From Bacillota bacterium (GTDB lineage: Bacteria > Bacillota > Clostridia > Acetivibrionales > DSM-1351), in contig JAEYHZ010000046.1 in NCBI GenBank assembly GCA_023409265.1, forward strand, positions 222,940 through 286,939: 64,000 bases of DNA, given 5' to 3'. Below are positions 53,182 through 62,105 of the stretch, in pieces. The notes below the pieces were generated by a model. The model was given only the letters and a program-made list of their open reading frames with translations. It ran no database searches and had not been told where the DNA came from. The translations under genes were made by a program, and so were the position numbers. Each line of letters starts with the position of its first letter. Position 1 is the first letter of the stretch.

Positions 53182-54751
53182 GATATTGGTGGCAGATGAC
53201 GAGGATGTTATACGCAAGGGTATTGTAACGATACTTAAGAGGGAGCTGGACAGCGATATTTGCTATTTGGAGGCTGAAAACGGAATTGAGGCACTTAAAC
53301 TCTGTAAAGAACACATGCCCCAGTTGGTTATTACAGACATCCGTATGCCTTTTTGCGATGGGCTTAACTTAATTAAAAATATCAGGGAAAATGGATATTC
53401 CCCTGCATTTATCATCCTTTCCGGTTATGCGGATTTTGAATATGCAAAGTCAGCAATTACATTGGGGGTTAAAGAGTATGTTCTTAAACCTATTAAAAAG
53501 CAGGAATTTGTTTCTATGGTAGAGAGCTATGTAAAGAGCTTAACCAATGAAAAACATAAGATGGATGAGAAACTGGTACGTGAAAGTGAAAACAGAAAAG
53601 TGACGGAAAGCGTAAAACAAAAACTGCTTAGATATTTACTTGATTGTCCGGATCCCGAAGAGGCTAAAAAACACCTGAAGGAGCTTTACGATTTAGGTAT
53701 CGGTTTTAATGAAAATCTTTTGCTGTGCGCTATAATACAATATCAGGTAACCGAAGAAAATAGAGATTTCATCGATTTTGCAGTAAAAAATATAGTTGAT
53801 GAAGTTTTGACCCAGGATTTAAAAAAGAATTTTCTGATTTCAGTTGAGTATGAATCCGGAAGAATTGCAGTAATATTTGAAGGCATTAAAAGAGAATCCA
53901 TGCTGTCTTCGGTAAAGCATGGATTGGGCAAGATTAACAGCTTGATCCGTAAGTATTTATTTGTAGAGGTATTTACCGGCGTCGGTGATGTGGTGTATGG
54001 TTCAATACTATTGTACAAATCCTTTAGCTTGGCAGCTGAGGCATTAAATTTTAAGTTGTACGGTACAGGTAATAACGTACAGTTGTTTTCAGATATACCT
54101 GTTTCCATAAAGAATGAAGAAGAGGATTTAGGGAGGTTAATTCAACCCCTTGAGAATATAAGGATTGCTGAAGTCGTTAACGTTTTTGAAAAACTGATAA
54201 CTTTACCTCCATCCGTACAGTCGCTTTCGGCTGTTGAGAAGAGCTATACGCAGTTGATAAAAACCGTTGACCGCCAGCTTAATAAGTATAACAGCACCGG
54301 AATAAAGAATATTGTTCAGCCTTCTCCTTTTTATGAACTGTGGAGTTTTTTGCAGATGAAACAGGAGATTATCAGATACCTGAACCAGGTGCATGAAATG
54401 GCATGTGAAGCTAAAATCGATGTATCCAATAAAAAACTTATAGTAGATGTATTGCAGTATGTTAAGGAAAATGCCGCCGGAGATATTAATTTGAATATAG
54501 TTGCAGAAAAATTCGGACGTACGTCGGCATATATGAGTGCACTATTCAAGAAAGGTACGGGAATGGGCTTTAACGAGTATATTACCAATATAAGAATGAA
54601 TATGGCAAAGCAAATGCTTAAGGATACCAGTATCCCAATCAGTGAGGTAAGCAATCTTTGCGGATATTTGAATCCCAAATATTTTTCTGTGGCTTTTAAA
54701 AATGTTTTTGGAATGAGCCCTGCTGCTTACAGGCAGAATTCCTTGCAGTAA
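53174..54751 (+). CDS. YesN-type response regulator, polyol locus
   Basis: A 525-aa regulator. The receiver domain has VADDEDVIRKGI, the phosphoacceptor in VITDIRMPFCDGLN and VLKPIKKQE. A ~270-residue middle region follows, then an AraC-type domain in the last ~100 residues (LNIVAEKFGRTSAYMSALFKKGTGMGFNEY, ISEVSNLCGYLNPKYFSVAFKNVFG). The ATG at 53174 has GGAGGGG six bases upstream and overlaps the kinase gene by eight bases. A terminator follows. It is predicted to control the RbsABC-type operon downstream. Confidence 0.92.
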   Translation: MFKILVADDEDVIRKGIVTILKRELDSDICYLEAENGIEALKLCKEHMPQLVITDIRMPFCDGLNLIKNIRENGYSPAFIILSGYADFEYAKSAITLGVKEYVLKPIKKQEFVSMVESYVKSLTNEKHKMDEKLVRESENRKVTESVKQKLLRYLLDCPDPEEAKKHLKELYDLGIGFNENLLLCAIIQYQVTEENRDFIDFAVKNIVDEVLTQDLKKNFLISVEYESGRIAVIFEGIKRESMLSSVKHGLGKINSLIRKYLFVEVFTGVGDVVYGSILLYKSFSLAAEALNFKLYGTGNNVQLFSDIPVSIKNEEEDLGRLIQPLENIRIAEVVNVFEKLITLPPSVQSLSAVEKSYTQLIKTVDRQLNKYNSTGIKNIVQPSPFYELWSFLQMKQEIIRYLNQVHEMACEAKIDVSNKKLIVDVLQYVKENAAGDINLNIVAEKFGRTSAYMSALFKKGTGMGFNEYITNIRMNMAKQMLKDTSIPISEVSNLCGYLNPKYFSVAFKNVFGMSPAAYRQNSLQ

Positions 54752-54773
54752 GGTAAATGGTCTATGCATCTAA

Positions 54774-54809
54774 AATACATGAACTGAAAAAAGTTCATGT
54801 ATTTTTTTA
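54774..54809 (+). terminator. Rho-independent terminator after the YesMN pair
   Basis: A 12-bp stem AATACATGAACT/AGTTCATGTATT followed by a T-run. It ends the two-component transcript before the importer operon. Confidence 0.85.
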
Positions 54810-55060
54810 GCGTATAGGAATTTATAAAGTCTATGCGCTATTAATCCTGAGTTTGGGTGGCACACTAATAAATTCCTGTACGCGGGGTTTGAAAAGGGGA
54901 ATCCCCTTTCCGGATTCAGGAGGGTGCTCAGAAATGTGAAACATTTCGTCGAAGGGAACCTAGGGTTCCAAAGGAACGTAAAGTTCCATGCGAAAAGAAA
55001 ATTTGCTTACTATATTGAAATAAGCACTAGAAAACTGAGCAGAGCCAATTTTCTTACCTT
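54808..55060. repeat. cluster of short hairpins and a 16-bp inverted repeat
   Basis: A 16-bp imperfect inverted repeat (GCGTATAGGAATTTAT against ATAAATTCCTGTACGC) spans 54809-54884. Four consecutive short hairpins follow: AAAGGGG/CCCCTTT, GAAATGT/ACATTTC, GGAACC/GGTTCC and GGAAC/GTTCC. Then comes AAGAAAATT/AATTTTCTT. No protein is encoded. It could be a dispersed non-coding element or a structured leader of the importer operon; it has the look of a repeat family. Confidence 0.5.
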
Positions 55061-55186
55061 ATCTAAAATCGTAAAAAATCAAACTTTATATTAAAATAAC
55101 TAACCTATCAAACCGGCAATCCAATTATATAATTAAACCATGAAATGAAAGAAGAAATGCGAAGGTTGGGAAAAGAGGTGTAATTA

Positions 55187-56671
55187 TTGAGCTTACTGGA
55201 AATGAAGGATATCAGCAAGAGTTTTACCGGTGTAAATGTATTGAGGGATGTACATTTTAAATTGGAAAAAGGTACGGTTCATGCTCTTATGGGTGAAAAC
55301 GGGGCCGGTAAATCTACACTCATGAAAATCCTGGCAGGAATAACCAAAAGTGATAAAGGGAGTATGAGTATAAATGGCAAAAGTGTCGAGATAAACTCCC
55401 CGTCAGATTCACAAAATTTAGGCATTGCTATGATTCATCAGGAACTGTCACCTATCCCCGGAATGACAGTAGCTGAAAATATCTATTTCGGACGTGAACC
55501 CGGAAAAGGCATATTTGTTGATTATCGGCAGTTGTATAAGCAGACGGAAGAATTGTTGGACAGACTTCATATTAAAAATATAAGTCCCAGAGAAAAGCTT
55601 CAGAACCTGCAGGTTGCCGACCAGCAGCTTGTGGAAATAGCAAAAGCCATTTCATATAATGCGGAAATTATTATTATGGATGAACCCACATCGGCAATTA
55701 CAGATAAAGAGGTGGATAACCTGTTTGTAATAATAAACAACCTAAGGCAGGCCGGTAAGGGAATCATTTATATATCCCATAAAATGGATGAGGTTTTTCG
55801 CATTTCCGATGAAATCACAGTTCTCAGAGACGGGTCATATGTGGATTCGTGGAAGGCAAAGGATATCAACAATGATATTCTTATCAGAAATATGGTGGGA
55901 CGTGAGCTCAGTGAGATTTTTCCCAAAGTACATGTGCCCATAGGTGAAAAGGTATTGGAAGTACGAAATCTGACACTTCAAAATAAATTCCACAATATAA
56001 ATTTTGATGTGAGAAGAGGAGAGATACTGGGAATAGCAGGATTGGTGGGAGCCGGACGTACCGAAGTAATGCAGGCTCTTTTCGGACTCACTCCTGCTGA
56101 TGAAGGAGAAATAATCTTCGAGGGCAAAAAACTAAATCCCAGGGAACCCAGAGAAGCTATAAAAAATGGCCTGGCATTTGTTACCGAGGACAGAAAAGGT
56201 GAAGGACTTGTGCCATATATGAGTGTGGCACATAATATTACTCTTGCTTCCATGAAGGATTTTGACAAAAACTTCTTAATTGATATGAAGTCCGAGGACG
56301 GTGTAATTCAGAACCAAATAGCTGCTCTACGTATAAGGTCCTATGGCAAGGAACAGCTGGTAACATCACTTTCAGGGGGGAATCAGCAAAAAGTCGTTCT
56401 GGCAAAATGGCTCATAAAGAAGCCAAAACTTTTGATACTGGATGAGCCAACCAGAGGGATAGATGTAGGTGCCAAATCTGAAATATACAAGATTATGTGC
56501 GATTTTGTTGCTCAGGGAAATTCCATTATAATGATTTCATCTGAAATGCCGGAAGTAATGGGTATGGCAGACAGGATAGTTGTGTTCAGCAACCGCAAAT
56601 TGGGCGGAGAACTGAACAGGGAAGAATTCGTACAGGAAAACATAATGAGACTTGCCGTATCTAAAATGTGA
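55187..56671 (+). CDS. RbsA/XylG-type sugar ABC ATPase (duplicated)
   Basis: A 494-aa ATPase with two ABC domains, as in RbsA, MglA and XylG. The first has Walker A MGENGAGKSTLM, a non-canonical signature NLQVADQQLVEIAKA and Walker B IIIMDEPTS. The second has the degenerate Walker A VGAGRTEVM, signature LSGGNQQKVVLA and Walker B LLILDEPTRGID. The start is TTG with AGAGG upstream. It powers the permease and binding protein that follow. The substrate is not fixed by the ATPase; context suggests a polyol or short sugar. Confidence 0.93.
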   Translation: MSLLEMKDISKSFTGVNVLRDVHFKLEKGTVHALMGENGAGKSTLMKILAGITKSDKGSMSINGKSVEINSPSDSQNLGIAMIHQELSPIPGMTVAENIYFGREPGKGIFVDYRQLYKQTEELLDRLHIKNISPREKLQNLQVADQQLVEIAKAISYNAEIIIMDEPTSAITDKEVDNLFVIINNLRQAGKGIIYISHKMDEVFRISDEITVLRDGSYVDSWKAKDINNDILIRNMVGRELSEIFPKVHVPIGEKVLEVRNLTLQNKFHNINFDVRRGEILGIAGLVGAGRTEVMQALFGLTPADEGEIIFEGKKLNPREPREAIKNGLAFVTEDRKGEGLVPYMSVAHNITLASMKDFDKNFLIDMKSEDGVIQNQIAALRIRSYGKEQLVTSLSGGNQQKVVLAKWLIKKPKLLILDEPTRGIDVGAKSEIYKIMCDFVAQGNSIIMISSEMPEVMGMADRIVVFSNRKLGGELNREEFVQENIMRLAVSKM

Positions 56672-56724
56672 TAATAATGTATCAAAGCGGTAACGAAGTA
56701 GGAATGAAGTAAAATTAATAAATG

Positions 56725-56798
56725 AAGGGGGTTACCTTAGCCCATGTGGTTTCTATCATGATTTTTTATGCGAAACGCTGGGCATGGGCATAATAATG
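56725..56798 (+). promoter_or_regulatory. hairpin spanning the permease start codon
   Basis: GCCCATG (56740-56746) pairs with CATGGGC (56783-56789), so the first candidate ATG (56784) sits in the stem. The only good ribosome binding site, AAGGGGG (56725-56731), lies upstream of the hairpin. Folding would bring it to about 14 bases from the second ATG at 56796. Confidence 0.4.
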
Positions 56799-57758
56799 GA
56801 CAAGATAATTAACTACAAAAAAATGACTGCAGGCCAGTTTTTTGAAAAATTTGCAACCTTGATTGGTCTGCTTGTGGTAATAACCATATTTGCAATATTA
56901 AAACCCAAGTTTTTAGATGTAAATAATCTTTTCAACTTATTGCGTCAGGCATCTATAAACGGTTTACTTGCTCTTGGTATGACCTTTGTGGTATTAACAG
57001 GCGGAATAGATCTCTCGGTCGGTTCAATATTGGGTGCATCGGGAATTTTTGCGGCACTGGTTGCTCAGAACCAGAGCATACCCTGGTTTGTAGCAGTTCT
57101 TGTGGGATTGGGAATAGGGTTTATACTGGGAAGTATAAACGGTATAGTAATCTCATGGTTGAAAGTACCCGCTTTTGTGGCTACACTTGGTATGCTGAGT
57201 GTTGCAAGAGGAGTTACCTATCTGGCCAGTAATGCACAGCCGGTACCTGGATTGAGTGAAGGTTTTCTGAAAATCGGGGGAGGAAGTGTAGGTATCATAC
57301 CCATACCTGTTATAATTCTTGCAGTGGTATTTCTAATATGCAGTGTCCTTATATACAGGGCCAGATATGGCAGATATATATTCGGTGTGGGTGGGAATGC
57401 CAAAGCTGCCCGGGTATCGGGTATCAATGTAAAAAAAATCAAGTGGTCTGCTTATATGATAGCCGGTGTTCTTTCAGGACTTGCAGGTGTAGTACTGACT
57501 TCCCGTGTATCTTCCGGTCTGGCCATGGCAGGACAGAACTATGAAACAGATGCGATTGCGGCGGTTGTAATGGGAGGAACCAGCCTGGCGGGCGGCAGAG
57601 GAAGATTATGGGGAACTCTTGTAGGTGTTCTGATAATTGCTGTTTTGAATAACGGTCTGGATATGATGGCAGTATCCTCCTACTGGCAGTTGATAATTAA
57701 AGGCTTGATAATAATAGCAGCTGTTATGATGGATAGTTTGAACAGTTCCAATGACTAA
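56784..57758 (+). CDS. RbsC-type sugar ABC permease
   Basis: A 324-aa permease with about eight membrane segments and the RbsC/XylH motifs LALGMTFVVLTGGIDLSVGS and GVGGNAKAARVSGINVKKIK. The start is uncertain: ATG at 56784 or 56796, both affected by a local hairpin with the ribosome binding site upstream of it. It lies 112 bases after the ATPase gene. With RbsA- and RbsB-like partners it forms a complete monosaccharide/polyol importer. Confidence 0.92.
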   Translation: MGIIMDKIINYKKMTAGQFFEKFATLIGLLVVITIFAILKPKFLDVNNLFNLLRQASINGLLALGMTFVVLTGGIDLSVGSILGASGIFAALVAQNQSIPWFVAVLVGLGIGFILGSINGIVISWLKVPAFVATLGMLSVARGVTYLASNAQPVPGLSEGFLKIGGGSVGIIPIPVIILAVVFLICSVLIYRARYGRYIFGVGGNAKAARVSGINVKKIKWSAYMIAGVLSGLAGVVLTSRVSSGLAMAGQNYETDAIAAVVMGGTSLAGGRGRLWGTLVGVLIIAVLNNGLDMMAVSSYWQLIIKGLIIIAAVMMDSLNSSND

Positions 57759-57809
57759 TAGCCGTTTATAAGACGGTTTATTACAAATAAAATTTAAAGG
57801 AGAATAGTT

Positions 57810-58811
57810 ATGAAAAAAATGAAAAGACTCTTAGTATTGCTAGTAGCTGCAATAATGCTAACTACCTTTGCAGCTTGTTCTTCAGGCACAAGCCAGAGTA
57901 CGGCGGAATCAACCAAAGCATCAGACACAGCTCAGGCAACCGAAACAGCCAAACCGGCAGACAAGAAAATTGTTGTCGGAATGACACTGTACAGTCTCAA
58001 AAATGAATTCACAGTTCGACTTTCAAATGCAGCAAAGAAGAAAGCAGAAGAATTAGGTGTAGAGCTTAAAATTTATGATGGTAACTATGATCCGAATACA
58101 CAGATAAATCAGGTTGAAACAATGATTTCAGACGGTGTGGATGCTATCATTTTGAATCCTCAGGATGCAAAGGCCTGTGCAGTTGCGGTTGATAAGGCGG
58201 CAGCGGCTAATATACCGGTCATTGGAGTCAACACCCGTGTTGACAGTGAAAAACTTACAAGCTATGTCGGATCAAAAGACGTATATGCTGGTGAATTGGA
58301 AATGCAGGCCATAGCTGATAAGCTCGGAGGAAAAGGCAACATAGTTATACTTGACGGACCTCTCGGACAGTCAGCCCAGCTGGAACGCAGCCAGGGAATC
58401 CAGAATGTACTTAAGAAGTATCCCGATATTAAGGTTCTTGCAGAAAAAACAGCCAACTGGTCACGTTCTGAGGCTATGACAGTTATGGAAAACTGGCTGC
58501 AGGCTTTTGACAAAATAGATGCGGTTGTAGGTGAAAATGATGAAATGGCACTTGGTGCAAGACAGGCAATCGAAGCAAAGAAATTGGATATTCCTACCAT
58601 AGGTGTTGACGGTATAACAGATGCTTTGAATGCGGTGGAAAAAGGAACCTTGATAGCATCAATATTCCAGGATGGTGCAGGACAGGGAAGCAAGGCGCTG
58701 GAAATTGCGGTTGCAAAAGCCAAGGGCGAAAATGTTGACAAAGAGTACTGGATCGACTTTGAACCTGTTACAAAGGATAATGTAGCAGAATTCAAGCAAA
58801 GAGCACAATAA
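57810..58811 (+). CDS. RbsB-type sugar-binding lipoprotein
   Basis: A 333-aa binding protein. The signal peptide ends in lipobox FAAC (Cys near 24), followed by a Ser/Thr/Ala/Lys-rich linker (~26-50). The periplasmic-binding (Peripla_BP_4) fold begins KKIVVGMTLYSLKNEF and includes DAIILNPQDAKA, PVIGVNTRVD and AVVGENDEMALGA. These fit binding of a small sugar or polyol. The last nine codons and stop are part of a 27-bp unit that is repeated twice more downstream. ATG has AAAGGAG upstream. Confidence 0.92.
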   Translation: MKKMKRLLVLLVAAIMLTTFAACSSGTSQSTAESTKASDTAQATETAKPADKKIVVGMTLYSLKNEFTVRLSNAAKKKAEELGVELKIYDGNYDPNTQINQVETMISDGVDAIILNPQDAKACAVAVDKAAAANIPVIGVNTRVDSEKLTSYVGSKDVYAGELEMQAIADKLGGKGNIVILDGPLGQSAQLERSQGIQNVLKKYPDIKVLAEKTANWSRSEAMTVMENWLQAFDKIDAVVGENDEMALGARQAIEAKKLDIPTIGVDGITDALNAVEKGTLIASIFQDGAGQGSKALEIAVAKAKGENVDKEYWIDFEPVTKDNVAEFKQRAQ

Positions 58812-58866
58812 AAGGAATTCAAGCAAAGAGCACAATAAAAGGAATTCAGGCAAAGAGCACAATAAT
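58788..58866 (+). repeat. three tandem 27-bp repeats at the 3' end of the binding-protein gene
   Basis: Units start at 58788, 58815 and 58842. The first two are identical and the third differs by one base in the core (CAGG for CAAG) and in its end. The first unit encodes the protein C-terminus EFKQRAQ and stop. The period is nine codons and each unit carries an in-frame TAA. Confidence 0.9.
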
Positions 58867-58959
58867 TTTAAGGCTGATTGATTATAAGGAAGGGGAGAAG
58901 GCTCCCTTTCTTTATAATCACAGATATTACAGATAAAAAAGAGTTATGGGGGGCTAATT

Positions 58960-59727
58960 ATGTTAGAATACTGCGGAGCAGATTTAAATTTCTCCTTGCA
59001 AGGCAGGACGGCAATAATAACAGGAGGTGCAGCAGGAATAGGGCTGGCTACGGCGCGCTTTTTTTCAGAAAAAGGTGTTAACTGTGTTTTAGCTGATCTC
59101 AACCCGGAAGCAGATAAAATAGCTGGCCAGTTGGGTCAAAATTGCATAGGGGTTGCCGGTGACATTACAAAAGCCGACTACAGACAGTCTGTTATTGATG
59201 CGGCTGTAAAGAGATTCGGGAGTGTGGATATTTTGGTAAACTGTGCCGGAATAGTTGCTCTGGACAATGCTGAAACTTTGAATGACGATATGTGGGATAA
59301 AACAATAAACATAAACCTTACAGCCTCATTCAAGATGGCCCAGGCTGTCGGAAAATATATGATTGCTGCAGGTAAAAAAGGTTCCATCGTCAATATGGCA
59401 TCACAGGCAGGAGTAATTGCGCTGGATAAGCATGTAGCCTATTGTGCAAGCAAGGGCGGCATCATAGCAATGACTAAGGTAATGGCTTATGAGTGGGGCA
59501 AGTATGGCATCAGGGTAAATGCGGTATCGCCTACGGTAGTTCTCACGGATTTAGGCAAAAAAGCCTGGGAAGGTCCCGTCGGAGATGCATTCAAGAAGGA
59601 AATGCCTTCGGAACGTTTTGCCGAACCGGATGAAATTGCGGGAACAATTGCATTTCTTTGCAGTGGAGCAGCAGGCATGATTACCGGACACAACCTGGTT
59701 ATAGACGGCGGTTATACAATAAAATAG
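58960..59727 (+). CDS. SDR-family polyol dehydrogenase (GolD / threitol dehydrogenase-like)
   Basis: A 255-aa short-chain dehydrogenase that would oxidise a polyol to a ketose with NAD(P)+. The Rossmann motif is TGGAAGIG. NCAGI and the catalytic Ser (NMASQAGV), Tyr-x3-Lys (YCASK) and Asn are in place, and Asp in ADLNPE favours NAD+. The segment NAVSPTVVLTDLGKKAW resembles that of GolD-type and threitol-type dehydrogenases. ATG has GGGGGG upstream. Followed by RpiB-like isomerase and Dha kinase genes, it is most simply the first enzyme of a tetritol (threitol/erythritol) or glycerol route. Confidence 0.88.
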   Translation: MLEYCGADLNFSLQGRTAIITGGAAGIGLATARFFSEKGVNCVLADLNPEADKIAGQLGQNCIGVAGDITKADYRQSVIDAAVKRFGSVDILVNCAGIVALDNAETLNDDMWDKTININLTASFKMAQAVGKYMIAAGKKGSIVNMASQAGVIALDKHVAYCASKGGIIAMTKVMAYEWGKYGIRVNAVSPTVVLTDLGKKAWEGPVGDAFKKEMPSERFAEPDEIAGTIAFLCSGAAGMITGHNLVIDGGYTIK

Positions 59728-59789
59728 CAGAGTTTTCAAAAAAGCATGCTTTAGCAGTTAAAAGGCAAAAAAAGCAGGGGGAATTAGTA

Positions 59790-61496
59790 GTGAACTTTTT
59801 TAAAAATTTGAGAATTTCTCAAAAGCTATTATCCTGTTTTATTTTAGTTGCAGTTCTTATAGGCGTTGTAGGTTATATCGGTATTTCAGAAATGCAAAAG
59901 ATTAACCTGCGTGGTAATAATATGTATGAAATAAATTTACTCGGAGTTAATCATTTAAGAAATCTTAAAGAAAATCTTTTAAAAATACAAGTTGATATTT
60001 TACGGCTTCTTTATGAAAGAGATATAATACGGATCGGTTCTCTGGAGAAAGAGATTGATTTGATCGATAATGAAAATGACCAACTCATAGCAGATTATAA
60101 AAAAACCGGTTTAACAAACAAAGAGTTATACACACAATTTGAAAATCTGTTAAATGAGTATGAAAGCGCCAGAAAAGAAATTATTAAATTAGTACATGAG
60201 GGCAATTATTCAAAGGCTGAAGCACTATATCCCCATGTGTTTTCCATAAGGGATGAGATATCGGATGTCCTGGATAAAGATATATCCCTGACCGTTGATC
60301 TGGCAAAAAAGGATCAAGAGAACAACATTTCAAGTTTTAATAAATCCCTCAGAGTCATTTTATTTATTGTCATTATAGGTTTTTTAATTGCAATATCATC
60401 AGGGCTTTTGATTTCTAAAAGCATCTTAAAGGGAATAAATAAAGTTTTGCATTTTAGTGAAGCCTTTGGGAGCGGCGATTTGACAAGGAACATAAAAATT
60501 GACTCGAAAGATGAAATCGGTAAGGTTGCAAATGCGCTTAACAAAGCTACAGACAACACAAGGCACTTGATTTCGGAGATTATCAGAAATACAGCTGAAA
60601 TAAATTCATCAAGCGAAGAATTATCCGCAACTATAGAAGAAATAACCTCCACCATGGAGAGTATAAATGAGTCAACAAAAGAAATATCCAGAGGAACCGG
60701 GGAGTTGAGTGTTTCTGTTGAAGAAGTCTCCGCGTCAACGGAAGAAATCATTGCAGGAACAAATATGCTGGTGGAAAAAGCAAACAGCGGCTATTCGTCT
60801 GCAAATGACATCCGGCTCTGTGGGGAGAATATTAAAGAAAAAGGTTCATCGGCAATAGGGGTTGCCAAAGACCTGTATGTTGAAAAACATGCTAAGGTTG
60901 TCAAAGCAATTGATGATGGAAGAGTAGTGGAAGAAGTTGCGCAAATGACCGATACAATCAGACAGATTGCATCTCAAACAAATTTACTTGCATTAAATGC
61001 GACAATAGAAGCTGCAAGAGCGGGAGAGAAGGGCAAAGGCTTTGCAGTTGTAGCCGAAGAAATCCGCAAACTTGCCGAAGAATCCACTCTGGCTGCAGAG
61101 CACATCAACACGGTAATAAATAAAGTAGAAACTGCATTTATCAATTTATCCGATAATACCCGCGAAATTCTAGGATATATAGAAAACAATGTTATGAAAA
61201 ATTATCAACTGCTGATTGAGACTGGTGAAAATTATGAGCAGGATGCAAAATTCGTTCATAAAATGTCCGAGGAGATTGTTTCTTCTACAAAAATAATGAT
61301 GGAAACTCTAAATCAGGTTGGTTTTGTAATACAGAATGTGTCAGGCACAGCACAACAATCATACTCGTATTCCGAAAATATTTCAAATAATGTGAATGAA
61401 ACGGCTATAGCACTTGAACAGGTTGCAAAATCCGCACAGGTTCAGGCCGAACTGGCAGAAGGTCTCAGTATGCTGGTTAATAAATTCAAAATATAA
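59790..61496 (+). CDS. methyl-accepting chemotaxis protein
   Basis: A 568-aa chemoreceptor. It has membrane segments near 10-30 and 187-207, an intervening four-helix-type extracellular sensor, a HAMP region, and a signalling domain with the conserved tip QIASQTNLLALNATIEAARAGE and GKGFAVVAEEIRKLAEES. GTG at 59790 follows AGGGGG; the frame extends upstream over the SDR gene but that part is not credible. It sits inside the catabolic operon, so the cell probably moves toward the polyol being imported. The sensor could read the ligand directly or through the binding protein. Confidence 0.92.
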   Translation: MNFFKNLRISQKLLSCFILVAVLIGVVGYIGISEMQKINLRGNNMYEINLLGVNHLRNLKENLLKIQVDILRLLYERDIIRIGSLEKEIDLIDNENDQLIADYKKTGLTNKELYTQFENLLNEYESARKEIIKLVHEGNYSKAEALYPHVFSIRDEISDVLDKDISLTVDLAKKDQENNISSFNKSLRVILFIVIIGFLIAISSGLLISKSILKGINKVLHFSEAFGSGDLTRNIKIDSKDEIGKVANALNKATDNTRHLISEIIRNTAEINSSSEELSATIEEITSTMESINESTKEISRGTGELSVSVEEVSASTEEIIAGTNMLVEKANSGYSSANDIRLCGENIKEKGSSAIGVAKDLYVEKHAKVVKAIDDGRVVEEVAQMTDTIRQIASQTNLLALNATIEAARAGEKGKGFAVVAEEIRKLAEESTLAAEHINTVINKVETAFINLSDNTREILGYIENNVMKNYQLLIETGENYEQDAKFVHKMSEEIVSSTKIMMETLNQVGFVIQNVSGTAQQSYSYSENISNNVNETAIALEQVAKSAQVQAELAEGLSMLVNKFKI

Positions 61497-61614
61497 CCGG
61501 GCAATACATGTCCATGGAGCTCTTTGGGACACTTTGAGAATACCAAAAGCCATTCAGCCTTAATGAGTTCACACTTAAATAATTATCAAACCATTTAATA
61601 GAGGAGTGAAGCAG

Positions 61615-62070
61615 ATGTCTATAGCAATAGGATGTGATGAAGCAGGATTTCAATTCAAGGAAGTAATAAAAGGTCTCTTAACAGAAAAAGGTATAGAGTT
61701 TGAAGATTTCGGAGTTTATAACACCGATCCGGTTTTATATCCTGATATTGCTGTTGCCGTTGCAAGATCAATATCCGAAGGAAAACATGAAAGAGGTATT
61801 TTGGTCTGCGGTACAGGAATCGGAATGGCCATTGCCGCCAACAAGGTTCCCGGAATAAGAGCGGCTGTTTGCCATGATCCTTTCTCGGCTGAACGTTCCA
61901 GAAAGAGCAACAACGCACAGATCATGACTCTCGGTGCACGCGTAATAGGCATAGAGCTGGGAAAGCTTTTGGTTAACTTGTGGCTCAAATGCGAATTTGA
62001 AGGCGGCGGTTCGGAAGCAAAAGTCAACAAGATTTCCGAATATGAAAATGAATACTTAAAAAGCTGCTAA
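61615..62070 (+). CDS. RpiB/LacA-family sugar-phosphate isomerase
   Basis: A 151-aa isomerase of the RpiB/LacAB fold. The catalytic Cys65 is in CGTGIGMAIAANK; His87 and SNNAQIMTLGARVIG are conserved. The N-terminal motif reads GCDEAG where classical ribose-5-phosphate isomerases have SDHAG/CDHAG, so a His is replaced by Glu9. Erythrulose-phosphate isomerases of the same fold (EryI-type) also lack that His, which supports a tetrulose-phosphate substrate. The ATG at 61615 has GAGGAG upstream; a GTG three codons earlier is less likely. It is followed by dhaK after 35 bases. Confidence 0.9.
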   Translation: MSIAIGCDEAGFQFKEVIKGLLTEKGIEFEDFGVYNTDPVLYPDIAVAVARSISEGKHERGILVCGTGIGMAIAANKVPGIRAAVCHDPFSAERSRKSNNAQIMTLGARVIGIELGKLLVNLWLKCEFEGGGSEAKVNKISEYENEYLKSC

Positions 62071-62105
62071 TATCATTTTAAAGATAAAGAGGGGAGAGGT
62101 TTTGT

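Noticed and set aside
59658..59789. Upstream extension of the chemoreceptor frame overlapping the SDR gene
   Set aside because: The extension has no hydrophobic or domain character, whereas GTG 59790 has AGGGGG at good spacing directly before the first membrane segment.
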